Shown: positions 1-8,191, numbered from the stretch's first letter. The stretch is DNA of 64,000 nucleotides from Cyclobacterium lianum (GCF_900143075.1 NZ_FRCY01000011.1:1-64000), one strand, 5' to 3'. Numbers and translations are program-made. The notes: generated by a model from the letters alone, not told the origin.

Positions 1-129
1 TAACGGTTTGCATATGGCTTGTGGCGGTTTCGAAGCACTTTCCTGTCCACCGAAACCAAAGCTGGCTACGGAGCGAAAACCTTGCTGGCAGCCGTTCACC
101 CGCCATAAGCTATATGCTGTGTTACCTGC
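1..129 (-). other. attC-like recombination site of cassette 3
   Basis: An imperfect inverted repeat. The outer arms are 10-27 and 100-117 and match at 16 of 18 positions (GCATATGGCTTGTGGCGG against the reverse complement of the right arm). It is bracketed by a TAAC/GTTA core at the window edge and by GTTACCTGC (121-129 on the plus strand). The layout R''-arm-spacer-arm-R' and the length of about 130 bases fit attC sites, where the folded bottom strand rather than the sequence is recognised by the recombinase. Confidence 0.75.
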
Positions 130-1282
130 TGTGTTTTCTTTTTATAAATTGGTATTTAATAAGTTAATTCCTGCATTCAAGAGCATTTTTGAAAATTCTA
201 ATCCGTCAATTAGTTGGATTTCATTTTCAGTTGCTATTTTCTCAGCTTCGTCATTGAAAGTGTCAGCTGATGTTATGACCCATGCGATTTTATTATACCC
301 ATCATCAATACTTTCTTTGTTTGTCTTGTAATCCAAAATTTGATTTGTTCCCCATTCGTTTATTTTGCCTTTTTGAAATTTAGCTTGGGTGTAAATTATC
401 AATTTGATGTTTTCGAAAACAGCTACTATATCAGCGTCACCTTCTTTGTCTCTCTCATTCTTGGCTGGAATTGTAACTTCATTTGCACCAATAGTCTTAA
501 AATAAGTCCTTACTAACTTTTCAAATTTATCGGGGTTCAATTCAGTCTTAATGGCATCCAAAACAAGGTTCGCTGTTTTTTCTACAATTATCGAATGGAG
601 GTGTATTGGTCTATTCTCTATGTAATTTGCGATACTTTTTTCAATGCTTTTTTTCAAGTCATCAATCGAGCCGTTAGTTTGGCGGATTTTCATTCTTGAT
701 GTCAGCTTGGCATCCGCAAACTTTGCTCTGGATATATTCTTGTAAAGAATTTTCACCTTTCTGGCAAATCCCAAGTCGTAGGCTTTGCCATTTTCTGAGA
801 TAAGGTAGGTTCCATCAGTGGTTACCTTTTTATCTCCCCATGTTTTGAGGTCATCAGAATATGTCTCGCTTATTAATAAGGGTTTTTCGTCTATTATTTC
901 ACAAACAAAAAATGTTCCCCAACTTGGTACGATAACAACATCACCCTTATTGAATTTCAAAAATCTCCAAAGGTTATGTCTTGTCCGAGGAACTTTACCC
1001 CACATTTCTCGAAACTGCCCGTTGAAGTAGTTCCAATCATCTTCGAGTACTTTATCAATGAATTTATTATGGGTAAAGTCTGAAAAACCTATTGTCAAAA
1101 ATCCTTTATCGAGTAATGGATATGATAATTCTGCGATGTGTGAAATTCTGTGTAACCAATAATTCATTTATGTCTGAGTTTAAAATACCTTTTCTGTCCT
1201 GTATTTTGCAAATGTCTAAAGTCAGTCCGTCAAAACGTGTCGTTGTTGTTTAGCACGGTCGTCTTTTTTACATAGCAGGTAA
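4..1282 (-). mobile_element. Integron-type gene cassette 3 (Mrr-like endonuclease)
   Basis: The boundaries are drawn between G and TT of the GTT core sites on the minus strand. The cassette opens with GTTACCTGC (core at 1275-1283), carries one gene, and closes with an attC-like hairpin whose R'' core GCAGGTAAC (121-129) is the exact 9/9 reverse complement of the opening core. The closing core at the window edge is seen only as GTTA, so the left junction is incompletely visible. Content, size (about 1.3 kb) and single gene are typical of integron cassettes. Confidence 0.75.
142..1167 (-). CDS. Mrr-like restriction endonuclease family protein
   Basis: This 341-residue protein has a C-terminal PD-(D/E)xK-type nuclease domain of the Mrr family (about residues 205-335). 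The visible motifs are an FEKLVR helix (about 215-220), GDAD (243-246) followed after a short hydrophobic strand by QAK (261-263). These are the expected Asp and Gln-x-Lys catalytic positions of Mrr-type enzymes, which cut modified or foreign DNA. The N-terminal half (about 60-145), with KGDVVIVPSWGTF, looks like a small beta-barrel recognition domain that I cannot name. No methyltransferase gene accompanies it, which fits a type IV (modification-dependent) enzyme. It is the only gene of an integron-like cassette, so a defence role is likely. Family assignment is fairly secure; the substrate is unknown. Confidence 0.75.
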   Translation of the reverse strand: MNYWLHRISHIAELSYPLLDKGFLTIGFSDFTHNKFIDKVLEDDWNYFNGQFREMWGKVPRTRHNLWRFLKFNKGDVVIVPSWGTFFVCEIIDEKPLLISETYSDDLKTWGDKKVTTDGTYLISENGKAYDLGFARKVKILYKNISRAKFADAKLTSRMKIRQTNGSIDDLKKSIEKSIANYIENRPIHLHSIIVEKTANLVLDAIKTELNPDKFEKLVRTYFKTIGANEVTIPAKNERDKEGDADIVAVFENIKLIIYTQAKFQKGKINEWGTNQILDYKTNKESIDDGYNKIAWVITSADTFNDEAEKIATENEIQLIDGLEFSKMLLNAGINLLNTNL

Positions 1283-1411
1283 CGGTTCGCAGCTACACGC
1301 AGGCAGGGATTTTCACCACTGAATTTCCTATGAAGAACTGAACTACAAATATAGCACTTTCCTGTCCTACGAAGCACAAATTCCCTGCTTGCGTGTAGGT
1401 GCTGTTAGCGG
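1275..1411 (-). other. attC-like recombination site of cassette 2
   Basis: The long arms at about 1293-1309 and 1382-1398 pair almost perfectly (CTACACGCAGGCAGGGA against CTACACGCAAGCAGGGA, 16 of 17). On the minus strand the R'' core is CGCTAAC (plus-strand GTTAGCG at 1404-1410) and the R' core is GTTACCTGC (plus-strand 1275-1283). The R'' core complements the first seven bases of cassette 2. The spacer contains a motif AGTGCTATATTTGTAGTTCAG that is partly shared with the other two sites (AGTGCTATTCGACAG; GACAGGAAAGTGCT), so the three sites are one family. Confidence 0.8.
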
Positions 1412-1525
1412 CTGTGGTTCTGTCGTTCGTGGTCTGTCGTTGTCAGCGTTGTTGTGTTTGTTGGGTTGTGTGTCGGGAAAAAATTAAAAAAAGAAGGAAA
1501 GGAAAAATTTTTATTGTGTCGGAAA

Positions 1526-1593
1526 GGGGCAAGCTCTTTTGCAAACTTTGGTCTGAGTATCGGCTTTGTGCGGTTTGCAAATGTCCTTGCCCC
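1526..1593. repeat. Palindromic repeat flanking the efflux operon, copy 1
   Basis: The arms GGGGCAAGCTCTTTTGCAAAC region (1526-1546) and 1573-1593 form an imperfect inverted repeat around a 26-base loop. The motif CTCTTTTGCAAACTTTGG followed by CGGTTTGCAAATG recurs in the same orientation at 7866-7927 on the other side of the operon, with the base-paired ends changed in a compensatory way (GGGGCAAG..CTTGCCCC here, ATTGGC..GCCAAT there). It lies just downstream of the TolC-family gene and could also terminate transcription. Confidence 0.65.
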
Positions 1594-1608
1594 TGTGTTT
1601 CGGCATTT

Positions 1609-2961
1609 CTATTTTTGTCCTGTTACCTGCAAATAAAAAGTAAGCGCCAACTTGTATTGTGTTTGTGCATCTGTAAGCTTATCGGCTGTTTCGGTAACTA
1701 AGGCTTGTGCTTCCAATAAATCAGATAAAGAAACAACGCCACTATCATAACCTGTTTGACTTACTTTCAGGTTTTCTTCTGCTTGCATGGCAGTTTCTTT
1801 CATTATTTCTATTTGTTTCCACGTTTCGTTTACATCAATCCAAGCTTTTTCCATTTGCAGATTCAATAAGCCCTTTGTATCTTCAAAATTGTTTTCTGCG
1901 ATGCGTTTATTGATGTTCTGTTCTTTGATGGTGTAGCTGCCGCCCCACCAGTTGGATATGGGGATGGATACAGATACATAAGCTAATCCGTTAGTGATAT
2001 TGTCAACACCATTTTCCAGCATATTGATTTGATAGCCCGCCAATCCAACTGCGATTGTTGGCAGATTTTCTCCAGTTTTCATCTTTTTTTGTAGGTCTGC
2101 AACTTCTAGCGATTTTTCCAATAGTTGATATTCCACTCTTTGAGCTAATACATTCTGATTATCAACATAGTAGTGATTTGGATGATGGCTTACATCAATT
2201 TTTTCCTGCAAAACCAATGTGCTGTCATAGGGTATTCCTATGGTTTGACAAAACTGCATGGTCGCTAACTTCTTACCGTTAATTAATTTGTTCTTATTGG
2301 CTTCCAATTCGCTTTGTTTGATTTGCACTTTGAGCACATCATTTTTAATAATCAATCCGGCTTTAAAAGCATCATCTACTTGTTTTCTAATTCCTTTAAG
2401 TAACAATTCATATTTTTCAAGTGTCTTTTCCTTTTCCTGGAGTGAAATAAGTTGCCAATACTGCTCTTCGGTTTTAATCAAAACTTCATTCTCGCTAAGG
2501 TGCTGTTGCATTTCTTTCACGTCCACACCTATGGAGGCTAGTCGATTTCCATTACGGATTTGGCCACCTGCATATAAAGGTTGTGAAATATTTAAGACCC
2601 CAATTGCCGAACGCTGAAACATGCTAAGTTCAATGCCCGGGAAGTAGGCAAACTGGGTGGCTGTTGGTAAGTTAGCGGGATTTCCATCATATATGGGCAG
2701 ATTGCCTTGTGGCAAATTAAACTCAATCAATGGGTCTATAGCCCTAAAACCCAAAATATTGGCGCTAACTTTTGGAAAATAGTTAGTGTATGCATTTTTT
2801 TTGACCTGCTTGGCAGCTTCTGTTTCCAAAGTACTGTTTTGTAATGCTTTGTTATTTTTCAAAGCAAGTGCTTTACTTTCTTCAAGTGTTAAGTAAGTTT
2901 GTGCATTTGCCGAAAAAAACGATAAAAAAAACAAACTGGCTATTAATATATTTTTTTTCAT
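1609..2961 (-). CDS. TolC-family outer-membrane efflux protein
   Basis: The 450-residue protein has an N-terminal signal peptide (MKKNILIASLFFLSFFSANA) and the two-repeat, mostly helical layout of the OEP/TolC family. It is expected to trimerise into an outer-membrane channel with a periplasmic helical tunnel. The typical C-terminal repeat pattern is visible near residues 395-420 (SQTGYDSGVVSLSDLLEAQ), where TolC proteins usually read YxxGxxsxxdllxAq. It is the last gene of the operon, 8 bases after the RND pump gene, and would connect that pump to the cell exterior. Length is normal and no disruption is seen. The exported compounds cannot be told from the sequence. Confidence 0.93.
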   Translation of the reverse strand: MKKNILIASLFFLSFFSANAQTYLTLEESKALALKNNKALQNSTLETEAAKQVKKNAYTNYFPKVSANILGFRAIDPLIEFNLPQGNLPIYDGNPANLPTATQFAYFPGIELSMFQRSAIGVLNISQPLYAGGQIRNGNRLASIGVDVKEMQQHLSENEVLIKTEEQYWQLISLQEKEKTLEKYELLLKGIRKQVDDAFKAGLIIKNDVLKVQIKQSELEANKNKLINGKKLATMQFCQTIGIPYDSTLVLQEKIDVSHHPNHYYVDNQNVLAQRVEYQLLEKSLEVADLQKKMKTGENLPTIAVGLAGYQINMLENGVDNITNGLAYVSVSIPISNWWGGSYTIKEQNINKRIAENNFEDTKGLLNLQMEKAWIDVNETWKQIEIMKETAMQAEENLKVSQTGYDSGVVSLSDLLEAQALVTETADKLTDAQTQYKLALTFYLQVTGQK

Positions 2962-2969
2962 AATATGTT

Positions 2970-5900
2970 TTAATTAGCGTAATTGTGTTTAAATAATTGC
3001 TGATAGGTTACCGGCAATACTATCAAGGTAAGTAACATAGAAACTAGTAATCCGAAACAAACTACTGCACCCAAAGGACCCCACAAAGTAGAGCCACTTA
3101 AAATCATGGGGACTATCCCTACTGCTGTGGAAAATGTGGTTAGGAAAATAGGAAGCATTCTTCGTTTACCTGCTGTCAGGGCTGCTTCTGTTAAATCCAT
3201 GTGTTCTTTTATGCGTAGCTCCTCAGCATAATCAATTAAAATGATTCCATTACGAACCACAATACCCATCAAACTCATAATACCTAGGAATGAAGTTAAG
3301 CCAAAAGGATATCCGGTAATAAGTAAGCCTATGGCAGCACCTAAGAAGCTTAGTGGCATGGTAATCATCACTAATAAAGACAATCGTATTCTTTTAAGTT
3401 GAAACAGCAGAATGAAAAAGATGAGCAAAACACCAGCCGGTAGTGCTTTAGCCAAGGGTGTATAGTTTTCAACCTCACTTTCTTCTTCTCCTCCATAAGT
3501 CAAATCAATGGTATTGCCTATATTAATTTCATTGATCTTTTTCTTCAAATCACTTAAAACCCGGTAGGGTAGTGCATCTCGTTTTACATCTGCTCGCACG
3601 GTTATTGTTCTAGTGCCATTTCTTCTCACAATCTGCCCTTCGCTCCAATCTGTTGAAATGTGGTTGGCTAGTTGTCGAACGGGAACTGTAGCTCCTGTAA
3701 GATTTGATGTTACATTTTGATTGGCAATATCATCAAAACTATTTTTTTGCTCCGGCTCGTTTGAAACAAATACTTTCACGGGATAGTCACCCTCCCAAAT
3801 TGTACCTATTGGTAGTCCGGAAATTCCAACTGCCAATGAAGAGGCGATGACTCCTCTTGTGATGCCCAGTCGATTTGCAGCTTCATCATTTATATCTATA
3901 CTAATTCCTTGCCGTGGGTTTAAATAATCTGTTCTGGCCCAAATCACATTTGGATTTTGTTCCATTACACTTTTCACTTCAAAGGCAACACGTTTTATCG
4001 AATCTAAGTCATCTCCTGCAATTCGTACTTCAATAGGTGCAACTGTACTCATCATGTCTAGTTGCTTCATGCGAACATAGGCGTTTGGGAACGAATTGCG
4101 GTAGTTGGTTTCGTACTCTCCCAAAATGGCTACCGCATCTTCCTGTGTTTTTGTATTAACCACCATCTGAGCGTAGTTTTTAGATGGGAAGTTAGGCGCA
4201 TAAGTAGTATGAAAACGAGGAGAACTTGTACCGATAAATGCCGCTACATTTACCACTCGTTCATCATTCAGCAGCATTTGCTCTAAACTATCCGAAACAA
4301 ATGCGGTTTGTTCTAAGGTGCTTCCTTCTGGCAAGTAGATTTCTATTGCAAACTGATTTCTTTCAACTTTTGGAAAAAGTTGGCGAGGCAACAATGCAAA
4401 TATTACTACACCCAAAATTACCGAACTCAAACCTATGAAAATGATTGATTTAGGAAAACGAAATGCCAGCTCTAACGTATTGTCATAAAGTTTTTGTAAT
4501 ACATCTAAAAGTGATTTTTTCTGTTCTTTTTGATTTTCCTTTTTAAGGCCTTTTTTGATGAAAACAGAATTAAAATAAGGCACTAATAAAAATGCAATCA
4601 ATAAAGATGTGATCAATGAAACAGCGATAGTTACGGGTAAAGCCCACACAAAATCACCCACCATTCCTTCTAAAAAAAACACTAAGGGAACATAGGTAGC
4701 AATAATTGCTAAAGTGGCTGATAGAACGGGAACAAATAACATTTTAGCACTTTTCCAAGCAGCCTTCCAGGGATTTGCTCCGTTGTCTAATAAATTTAAA
4801 TGCCCATCTATTACCACTATGGCATTGTCCACTACCATTCCCAAAACCACGATAAGAGCGGCTAACGAAACGGTATGCAGTTCTACTCCAAAAATATTTA
4901 GAAAGAACAGTGTAATAAAAATAGTGATAGGTATAGTCACCCCAGCTACAGCGGCTACACGAAAAGGTAAAAGCAAAAAGGTAACTAAAATTACTGCCGC
5001 AATGGCAATGTAAAAATCCATCATAAAATTGGAAATAGCATTGGAAACAGCTTTGGGCATATCCGCGATTTTATCAATTTTGATGTCAGGCGAAATTTTC
5101 CCTTTCAATTTTTCCAGAGATTTATCTACTGCTTCTCCAAAAGCGACAATATTATTTCCAGGTTGCATTTCCAAGGAAATGAGCACACTGTTTAAGCCAT
5201 TGTTTTTTATATATGAATCGGGGTTGGGAAATTCGCGAACTACCCTTGCAACATCTTTTACACGTATTACATTGCCTTGTGGGTCAGTATAAACAATTTG
5301 GTTTTTGATATCTTCTTCGCTGCTGTATGATGATGATATATGAATCGGGCTGATTAGCTCTTCAGTATTCAAGTCTCCGGAATTATAAACTGCCCCCTCT
5401 AACTGTGCTGCAATTAATAAACTTAACGGCTTTACCCCATAATATGCCAGCTTGTCATTATCAGGATAAATGGAAATTTGCTCTTGTACCAAGCCTAAAT
5501 TTTTGACTTTTGAAACGGCTTTTATTTTTCTAAATTCTCCTTCAATAATTTTTAATTCATGGGCTAATTCTTTATAGTTTTTACTATCGGAACGAACTGT
5601 AAGTAGCAAGGCAGAAGTGTAGCCAAAATCATTATTAGCCATTAGGGCCAATACCTGTGGCGGTAATTCTAATTTGAGATCATCCAATCCAAATTTTATT
5701 TTATCCCAAAATGCATCAGTGTCTTTTACGCGATTGTTAACCTCTACAAAAACTATCAACATCCCCTCTTTTGAGATAGAGTACGTTTTTTCTCGATTTA
5801 CCTCTTCAAAACCGTAAAGAAAACTCTCTACTTTGGTGGTCAGCTGCTCTTCAACTTGCTCGGAAGTTGCACCGGGATAAATACCTACAATCAGACCTTG

Positions 5901-6044
5901 CCTAATAGTAAATTCAGGAAATTCATTTCTGGGCATGGTCGTCAAAGAAAATATACCAAGTAAAACTAAAATACTTGTAATAAGTATGGCTATTTGATTA
6001 TGCTTCATAGCCATTTCTATAAGATTAAAACCTTTTCTTGACAT
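2970..6044 (-). CDS. RND-family efflux pump permease (AcrB/CusA-like)
   Basis: The 1024-residue protein starts with a transmembrane segment followed by PRNEFPEF and a large periplasmic loop, and repeats this plan after about residue 530. This is the two-fold 12-helix architecture of RND proton antiporters. The proton-relay motif in the fourth helix reads GMVVDNAIVVIDG, with one Asp where drug pumps of the HAE-1 type usually have Asp-Asp. The second half has the matching GIVVRNGIILIDYAEE. It lies 2 bases after the adaptor gene and directly before the TolC gene, so the three would form one tripartite pump. The overall look is hydrophobe/amphiphile efflux rather than a metal pump, but the substrate is not determinable. 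Confidence 0.93.
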   Translation of the reverse strand: MSRKGFNLIEMAMKHNQIAILITSILVLLGIFSLTTMPRNEFPEFTIRQGLIVGIYPGATSEQVEEQLTTKVESFLYGFEEVNREKTYSISKEGMLIVFVEVNNRVKDTDAFWDKIKFGLDDLKLELPPQVLALMANNDFGYTSALLLTVRSDSKNYKELAHELKIIEGEFRKIKAVSKVKNLGLVQEQISIYPDNDKLAYYGVKPLSLLIAAQLEGAVYNSGDLNTEELISPIHISSSYSSEEDIKNQIVYTDPQGNVIRVKDVARVVREFPNPDSYIKNNGLNSVLISLEMQPGNNIVAFGEAVDKSLEKLKGKISPDIKIDKIADMPKAVSNAISNFMMDFYIAIAAVILVTFLLLPFRVAAVAGVTIPITIFITLFFLNIFGVELHTVSLAALIVVLGMVVDNAIVVIDGHLNLLDNGANPWKAAWKSAKMLFVPVLSATLAIIATYVPLVFFLEGMVGDFVWALPVTIAVSLITSLLIAFLLVPYFNSVFIKKGLKKENQKEQKKSLLDVLQKLYDNTLELAFRFPKSIIFIGLSSVILGVVIFALLPRQLFPKVERNQFAIEIYLPEGSTLEQTAFVSDSLEQMLLNDERVVNVAAFIGTSSPRFHTTYAPNFPSKNYAQMVVNTKTQEDAVAILGEYETNYRNSFPNAYVRMKQLDMMSTVAPIEVRIAGDDLDSIKRVAFEVKSVMEQNPNVIWARTDYLNPRQGISIDINDEAANRLGITRGVIASSLAVGISGLPIGTIWEGDYPVKVFVSNEPEQKNSFDDIANQNVTSNLTGATVPVRQLANHISTDWSEGQIVRRNGTRTITVRADVKRDALPYRVLSDLKKKINEINIGNTIDLTYGGEEESEVENYTPLAKALPAGVLLIFFILLFQLKRIRLSLLVMITMPLSFLGAAIGLLITGYPFGLTSFLGIMSLMGIVVRNGIILIDYAEELRIKEHMDLTEAALTAGKRRMLPIFLTTFSTAVGIVPMILSGSTLWGPLGAVVCFGLLVSMLLTLIVLPVTYQQLFKHNYAN

Positions 6045-6046
6045 AA

Positions 6047-7075
6047 TTAATTAATTACTTTGACAGGTGTTCCCGTATTTAATTTTTGTTGGCCGCTAAT
6101 AATAACTTGAGCATTTGATGGAACTTCACCCGAAATCAAAACCTTGTTTTCAATTAGTGAGATGGTATTTACACTGATTTTCTCTGCTCTTCCGTTTTTT
6201 ACAATAAAAATGAACTGTTCACCGTCTAAATCCTTCTGTAAAGCTTTGTTCGAAATGAGTACGCCAGATCGATTATCGTTTGGTTTAGTGGTTACAGAGC
6301 AAATCATACCGGGCTTGATTAAACCATCTGTATTGTCCACTTCAATTCTTACCGGGTAGGTATAGGATAATACATCTGCCTTTACACCTATTTCCTTTAC
6401 AGTACCTGTTACATTTTTATTGATGGCATTAATGGTAATTTGCGCATTCTTCCCTTTTTCGAAGTAGCTTATTTCATTTTCGGAGACAGGAATTTTGATG
6501 AAAACTGATTCTATATCCAAAAGCTCCATCACCGGTTGCGTAGGAACCACATTCATCCCTACTTGTGCATAAATGTTCCCTATTACACCATTTTCAGGAG
6601 CATATAAATCGCTATCTTTTATTCCCTTTTTAGCAATTGCAACTGCAGAATTTGCCTGAGCAAGACCGGTTTCCGCTTCTACCCATTGAATTTCCGGGAG
6701 CGTCCCGTTTTCCTTCATGGGCTTAAGTCTGTCATAGGCATCTTTTGCTCGCCTTTGCTGAGATAAGGCGGCCTCATAAAGATTCTGGGCAGTTGACGGA
6801 TCCGACTTAGCCAACAATTGCCCTTTTCTGACTTCATTACCGTTCACCACCCTTATCTCCATTAAGGTGCCACCATTGATAAAACTCAATGCCGTTGTTT
6901 TTTTTGCTTCAACTACACCAGAGTAGTTTATATTTTTTTGACCTCCATACTCCACTGGTAGCTCGGTCTTCACATATATAAAATTTTCTATTTCAGACAT
7001 TTGTTCGCTCTCCTTTTGTGAACAACTAGCAAAGGCAAGTAGTCCCACAAGGACAATTACTTTAGTTATATTCAT
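6047..7075 (-). CDS. RND efflux periplasmic adaptor lipoprotein
   Basis: This 342-residue membrane-fusion protein (HlyD/AcrA type) has a lipoprotein signal peptide ending in LAFASC, so the mature protein is expected to be anchored by a lipidated Cys at about residue 19. A lipoyl-like barrel-sandwich domain is visible as a split pair (VVNGNEVRKGQLLAKSD and later DLYAPENGVIGNIYAQVGMNVV), separated by a short coiled coil. A beta-barrel and a membrane-proximal domain follow. It is the first structural gene of the pump operon and is separated from the TetR gene by a second copy of the putative operator at 7097-7119. Confidence 0.93.
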   Translation of the reverse strand: MNITKVIVLVGLLAFASCSQKESEQMSEIENFIYVKTELPVEYGGQKNINYSGVVEAKKTTALSFINGGTLMEIRVVNGNEVRKGQLLAKSDPSTAQNLYEAALSQQRRAKDAYDRLKPMKENGTLPEIQWVEAETGLAQANSAVAIAKKGIKDSDLYAPENGVIGNIYAQVGMNVVPTQPVMELLDIESVFIKIPVSENEISYFEKGKNAQITINAINKNVTGTVKEIGVKADVLSYTYPVRIEVDNTDGLIKPGMICSVTTKPNDNRSGVLISNKALQKDLDGEQFIFIVKNGRAEKISVNTISLIENKVLISGEVPSNAQVIISGQQKLNTGTPVKVIN

Positions 7076-7096
7076 TTTTTTTTATATTTAACGTTT

Positions 7097-7119
7097 AGAC
7101 TATTTTAGTTTTTCGGTCT
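7097..7119. promoter_or_regulatory. Putative TetR operator, copy 2 (upstream of pump genes)
   Basis: The 23 bp element has the core GACTATTTTAGTTTTT and ends in GTC, and matches the 7768-7790 element at most positions. It sits between the regulator gene and the adaptor gene, where it could control a second, internal promoter of the pump genes. Confidence 0.6.
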
Positions 7120-7161
7120 AAAAAAATGGGTAAAAAAATGCTTCTTAAAGCATCGAATTTT

Positions 7162-7758
7162 TTATCTCCCGATTCCTTTTAATAAAAACTCTGTGAACAA
7201 ATCTGCTTTTTCAACTAAGTGCTTATTTTTTTGGTGTGCAATAAAATCCATTTCTATACCTCTTATGCAACTTACGAGTAGTTCGCTTATACTTTCAATT
7301 TCATGACTGATCTCAGATTTAAATAAGTTGCTTTCAACACCTTTTGCAAGAATGAAACTTATCAGTTTTTTTTCCTCATTGTCATATCGGTTTCTCAGTT
7401 TGCCAAATTCTTTATTCACTTTTCCTTCAAAATCATTTTCTATTGCAAAACGATAAAGGTTTGTTTTGTCTTTAAGTGTTTTGATTCTAATTACCATATA
7501 GGCTTTCAACATACTCACTGCATCCGATTGCTTCGTTACAGCTGTTTTCACTGTATTAAAGAATTCATCTATTTCAAAATTGATTACTCTGTCAAATATT
7601 TCATCTTTGTCCTTGAAATAGTAGTATAGCGTACTTTTACCTTTCCCAGCCGCCTTGGCAATATCCTCCATGGTAGTCTTTTTTAGACCATATTGCTGCA
7701 TCAGGCTTTTAGCACTATTAATGATATCATGTATGACAATTTCTTCTTTATCCAACAT
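7162..7758 (-). CDS. TetR/AcrR-family transcriptional regulator
   Basis: The 198-residue protein has a canonical N-terminal TetR helix-turn-helix (about residues 10-55), including TTMEDIAKAAGKGKSTLYYYFKDKDEIF. A helical ligand-binding domain follows. It heads the efflux operon on the same strand as the three pump genes and would be expected to repress them until a ligand, often a pump substrate, binds. Two near-identical 23 bp imperfect palindromes lie where its operators should be, one over its own promoter and one just upstream of the adaptor gene, so autoregulation is likely. Family assignment is secure; the inducer is unknown. Confidence 0.93.
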   Translation of the reverse strand: MLDKEEIVIHDIINSAKSLMQQYGLKKTTMEDIAKAAGKGKSTLYYYFKDKDEIFDRVINFEIDEFFNTVKTAVTKQSDAVSMLKAYMVIRIKTLKDKTNLYRFAIENDFEGKVNKEFGKLRNRYDNEEKKLISFILAKGVESNLFKSEISHEIESISELLVSCIRGIEMDFIAHQKNKHLVEKADLFTEFLLKGIGR

Positions 7759-7767
7759 AAAACGATT

Positions 7768-7790
7768 CGACTATTTTGGTTTTTTAGTCG
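7768..7790. promoter_or_regulatory. Putative TetR operator, copy 1 (over tetR promoter)
   Basis: The inverted repeat CGACTA ... TAGTCG has 6 bp arms around an 11-base centre. It lies between the start codon of the regulator gene and its -7 box, so a bound repressor would block transcription start. The sequence is closely matched at 7097-7119. Confidence 0.65.
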
Positions 7791-7791
7791 G

Positions 7792-7822
7792 CAAATGTAA
7801 AAACATTTTTTTGATTGTGCAA
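7792..7822 (-). promoter_or_regulatory. Bacteroidota-type promoter of the efflux operon
   Basis: On the minus strand a TTG (plus-strand 7820-7822) is followed after 20 bases by TACATTTG (7792-7799). This fits the Bacteroidota sigma factor consensus TTG-N19-21-TAnnTTTG exactly. Transcription would start inside the operator at 7768-7790. Confidence 0.65.
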
Positions 7823-7865
7823 TTTTTTTTTGCTTTTTTTGTTTTTACCTGTATTTGTGGGGTGG

Positions 7866-7927
7866 ATTGGCTCTTTTGCAAACTTTGGGTGGTGGGTGGG
7901 CATGGTACGGTTTGCAAATGTGCCAAT
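7866..7927. repeat. Palindromic repeat flanking the efflux operon, copy 2
   Basis: The arms ATTGGCTCTTTTGCAAAC (7866-7883) and 7910-7927 are imperfect reverse complements around a 26-base loop. It is a direct copy of the element at 1526-1593. The stretch from here to the attC-like site (7928-8037) is rich in GTCG/GTCT and contains no gene that I can support. Confidence 0.65.
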
Positions 7928-8037
7928 GGCGTTGGCTAAAAATTTTTTCCTGCGCGGTGGGCTTTTTTTAAATTGTTCGTGTCGGTCTGAGTCGTTTGGT
8001 CGGGTGTCTTGCTGTCGGCTGGGGTCGTCCTACCATT

Positions 8038-8173
8038 GACGCTAACGGTCTCGTGTATGAGCAGTAGCGGATTTTAAGCCCCTAAACTGTCGAATAGCAC
8101 TGAACTTTGATTTATAGTTTTATGTTTAAAAATAGTACTGAACCCGCTATTGCTTATACACAATGTTAGGTGC
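8038..8173 (-). other. attC-like recombination site of cassette 1
   Basis: The arms GTGTATGAGCAGTAGCGG (8052-8069) and its partner just before 8161 pair at 16 of 18 positions. On the minus strand the R'' core is GCACCTAAC (plus-strand GTTAGGTGC, 8165-8173), which fits the RYYYAAC consensus and is the exact reverse complement of the cassette's opening core at 10469-10477. The R' core is GTTAGCGTC (8038-8046). Total length is 136 bases, within the usual attC range. Confidence 0.8.
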
Positions 8174-8191
8174 AGGTGTTTTTCTATTTTT

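Larger units (their letters stand above)
1283..8045 (-). mobile_element. Integron-type gene cassette 2 (whole RND efflux operon)
   Basis: The segment is bounded on the minus strand by GTTAGCGTC (8038-8046) and the attC-like site at 1275-1411. It holds a complete four-gene regulated operon (TetR, adaptor, RND pump, TolC) with its own promoter, and at about 6.8 kb it is far larger than ordinary cassettes of 0.5-1.5 kb. It also contains two copies of a second palindrome (1526-1593 and 7866-7927) just outside the operon, so it may be composite: an operon inserted into an older, smaller cassette, or a fusion of cassettes that lost an internal attC. Confidence 0.6.

Noticed and set aside
1622-1630. 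Another GTTACCTGC core at the end of the TolC gene
   Set aside because: It is identical to the cassette 3 core, but it lies inside coding sequence (codons for LQVTG) without a hairpin in the right position. A 9-base match is expected about once in 64 kb by chance.
1399-1701. Plus-strand open frames over the hairpins and the tolC end
   Set aside because: They run across the attC-like site, the palindrome and the end of the TolC gene in the wrong frame. The sequence looks like translated repeats, rich in Cys and aromatic residues, with no family resemblance.
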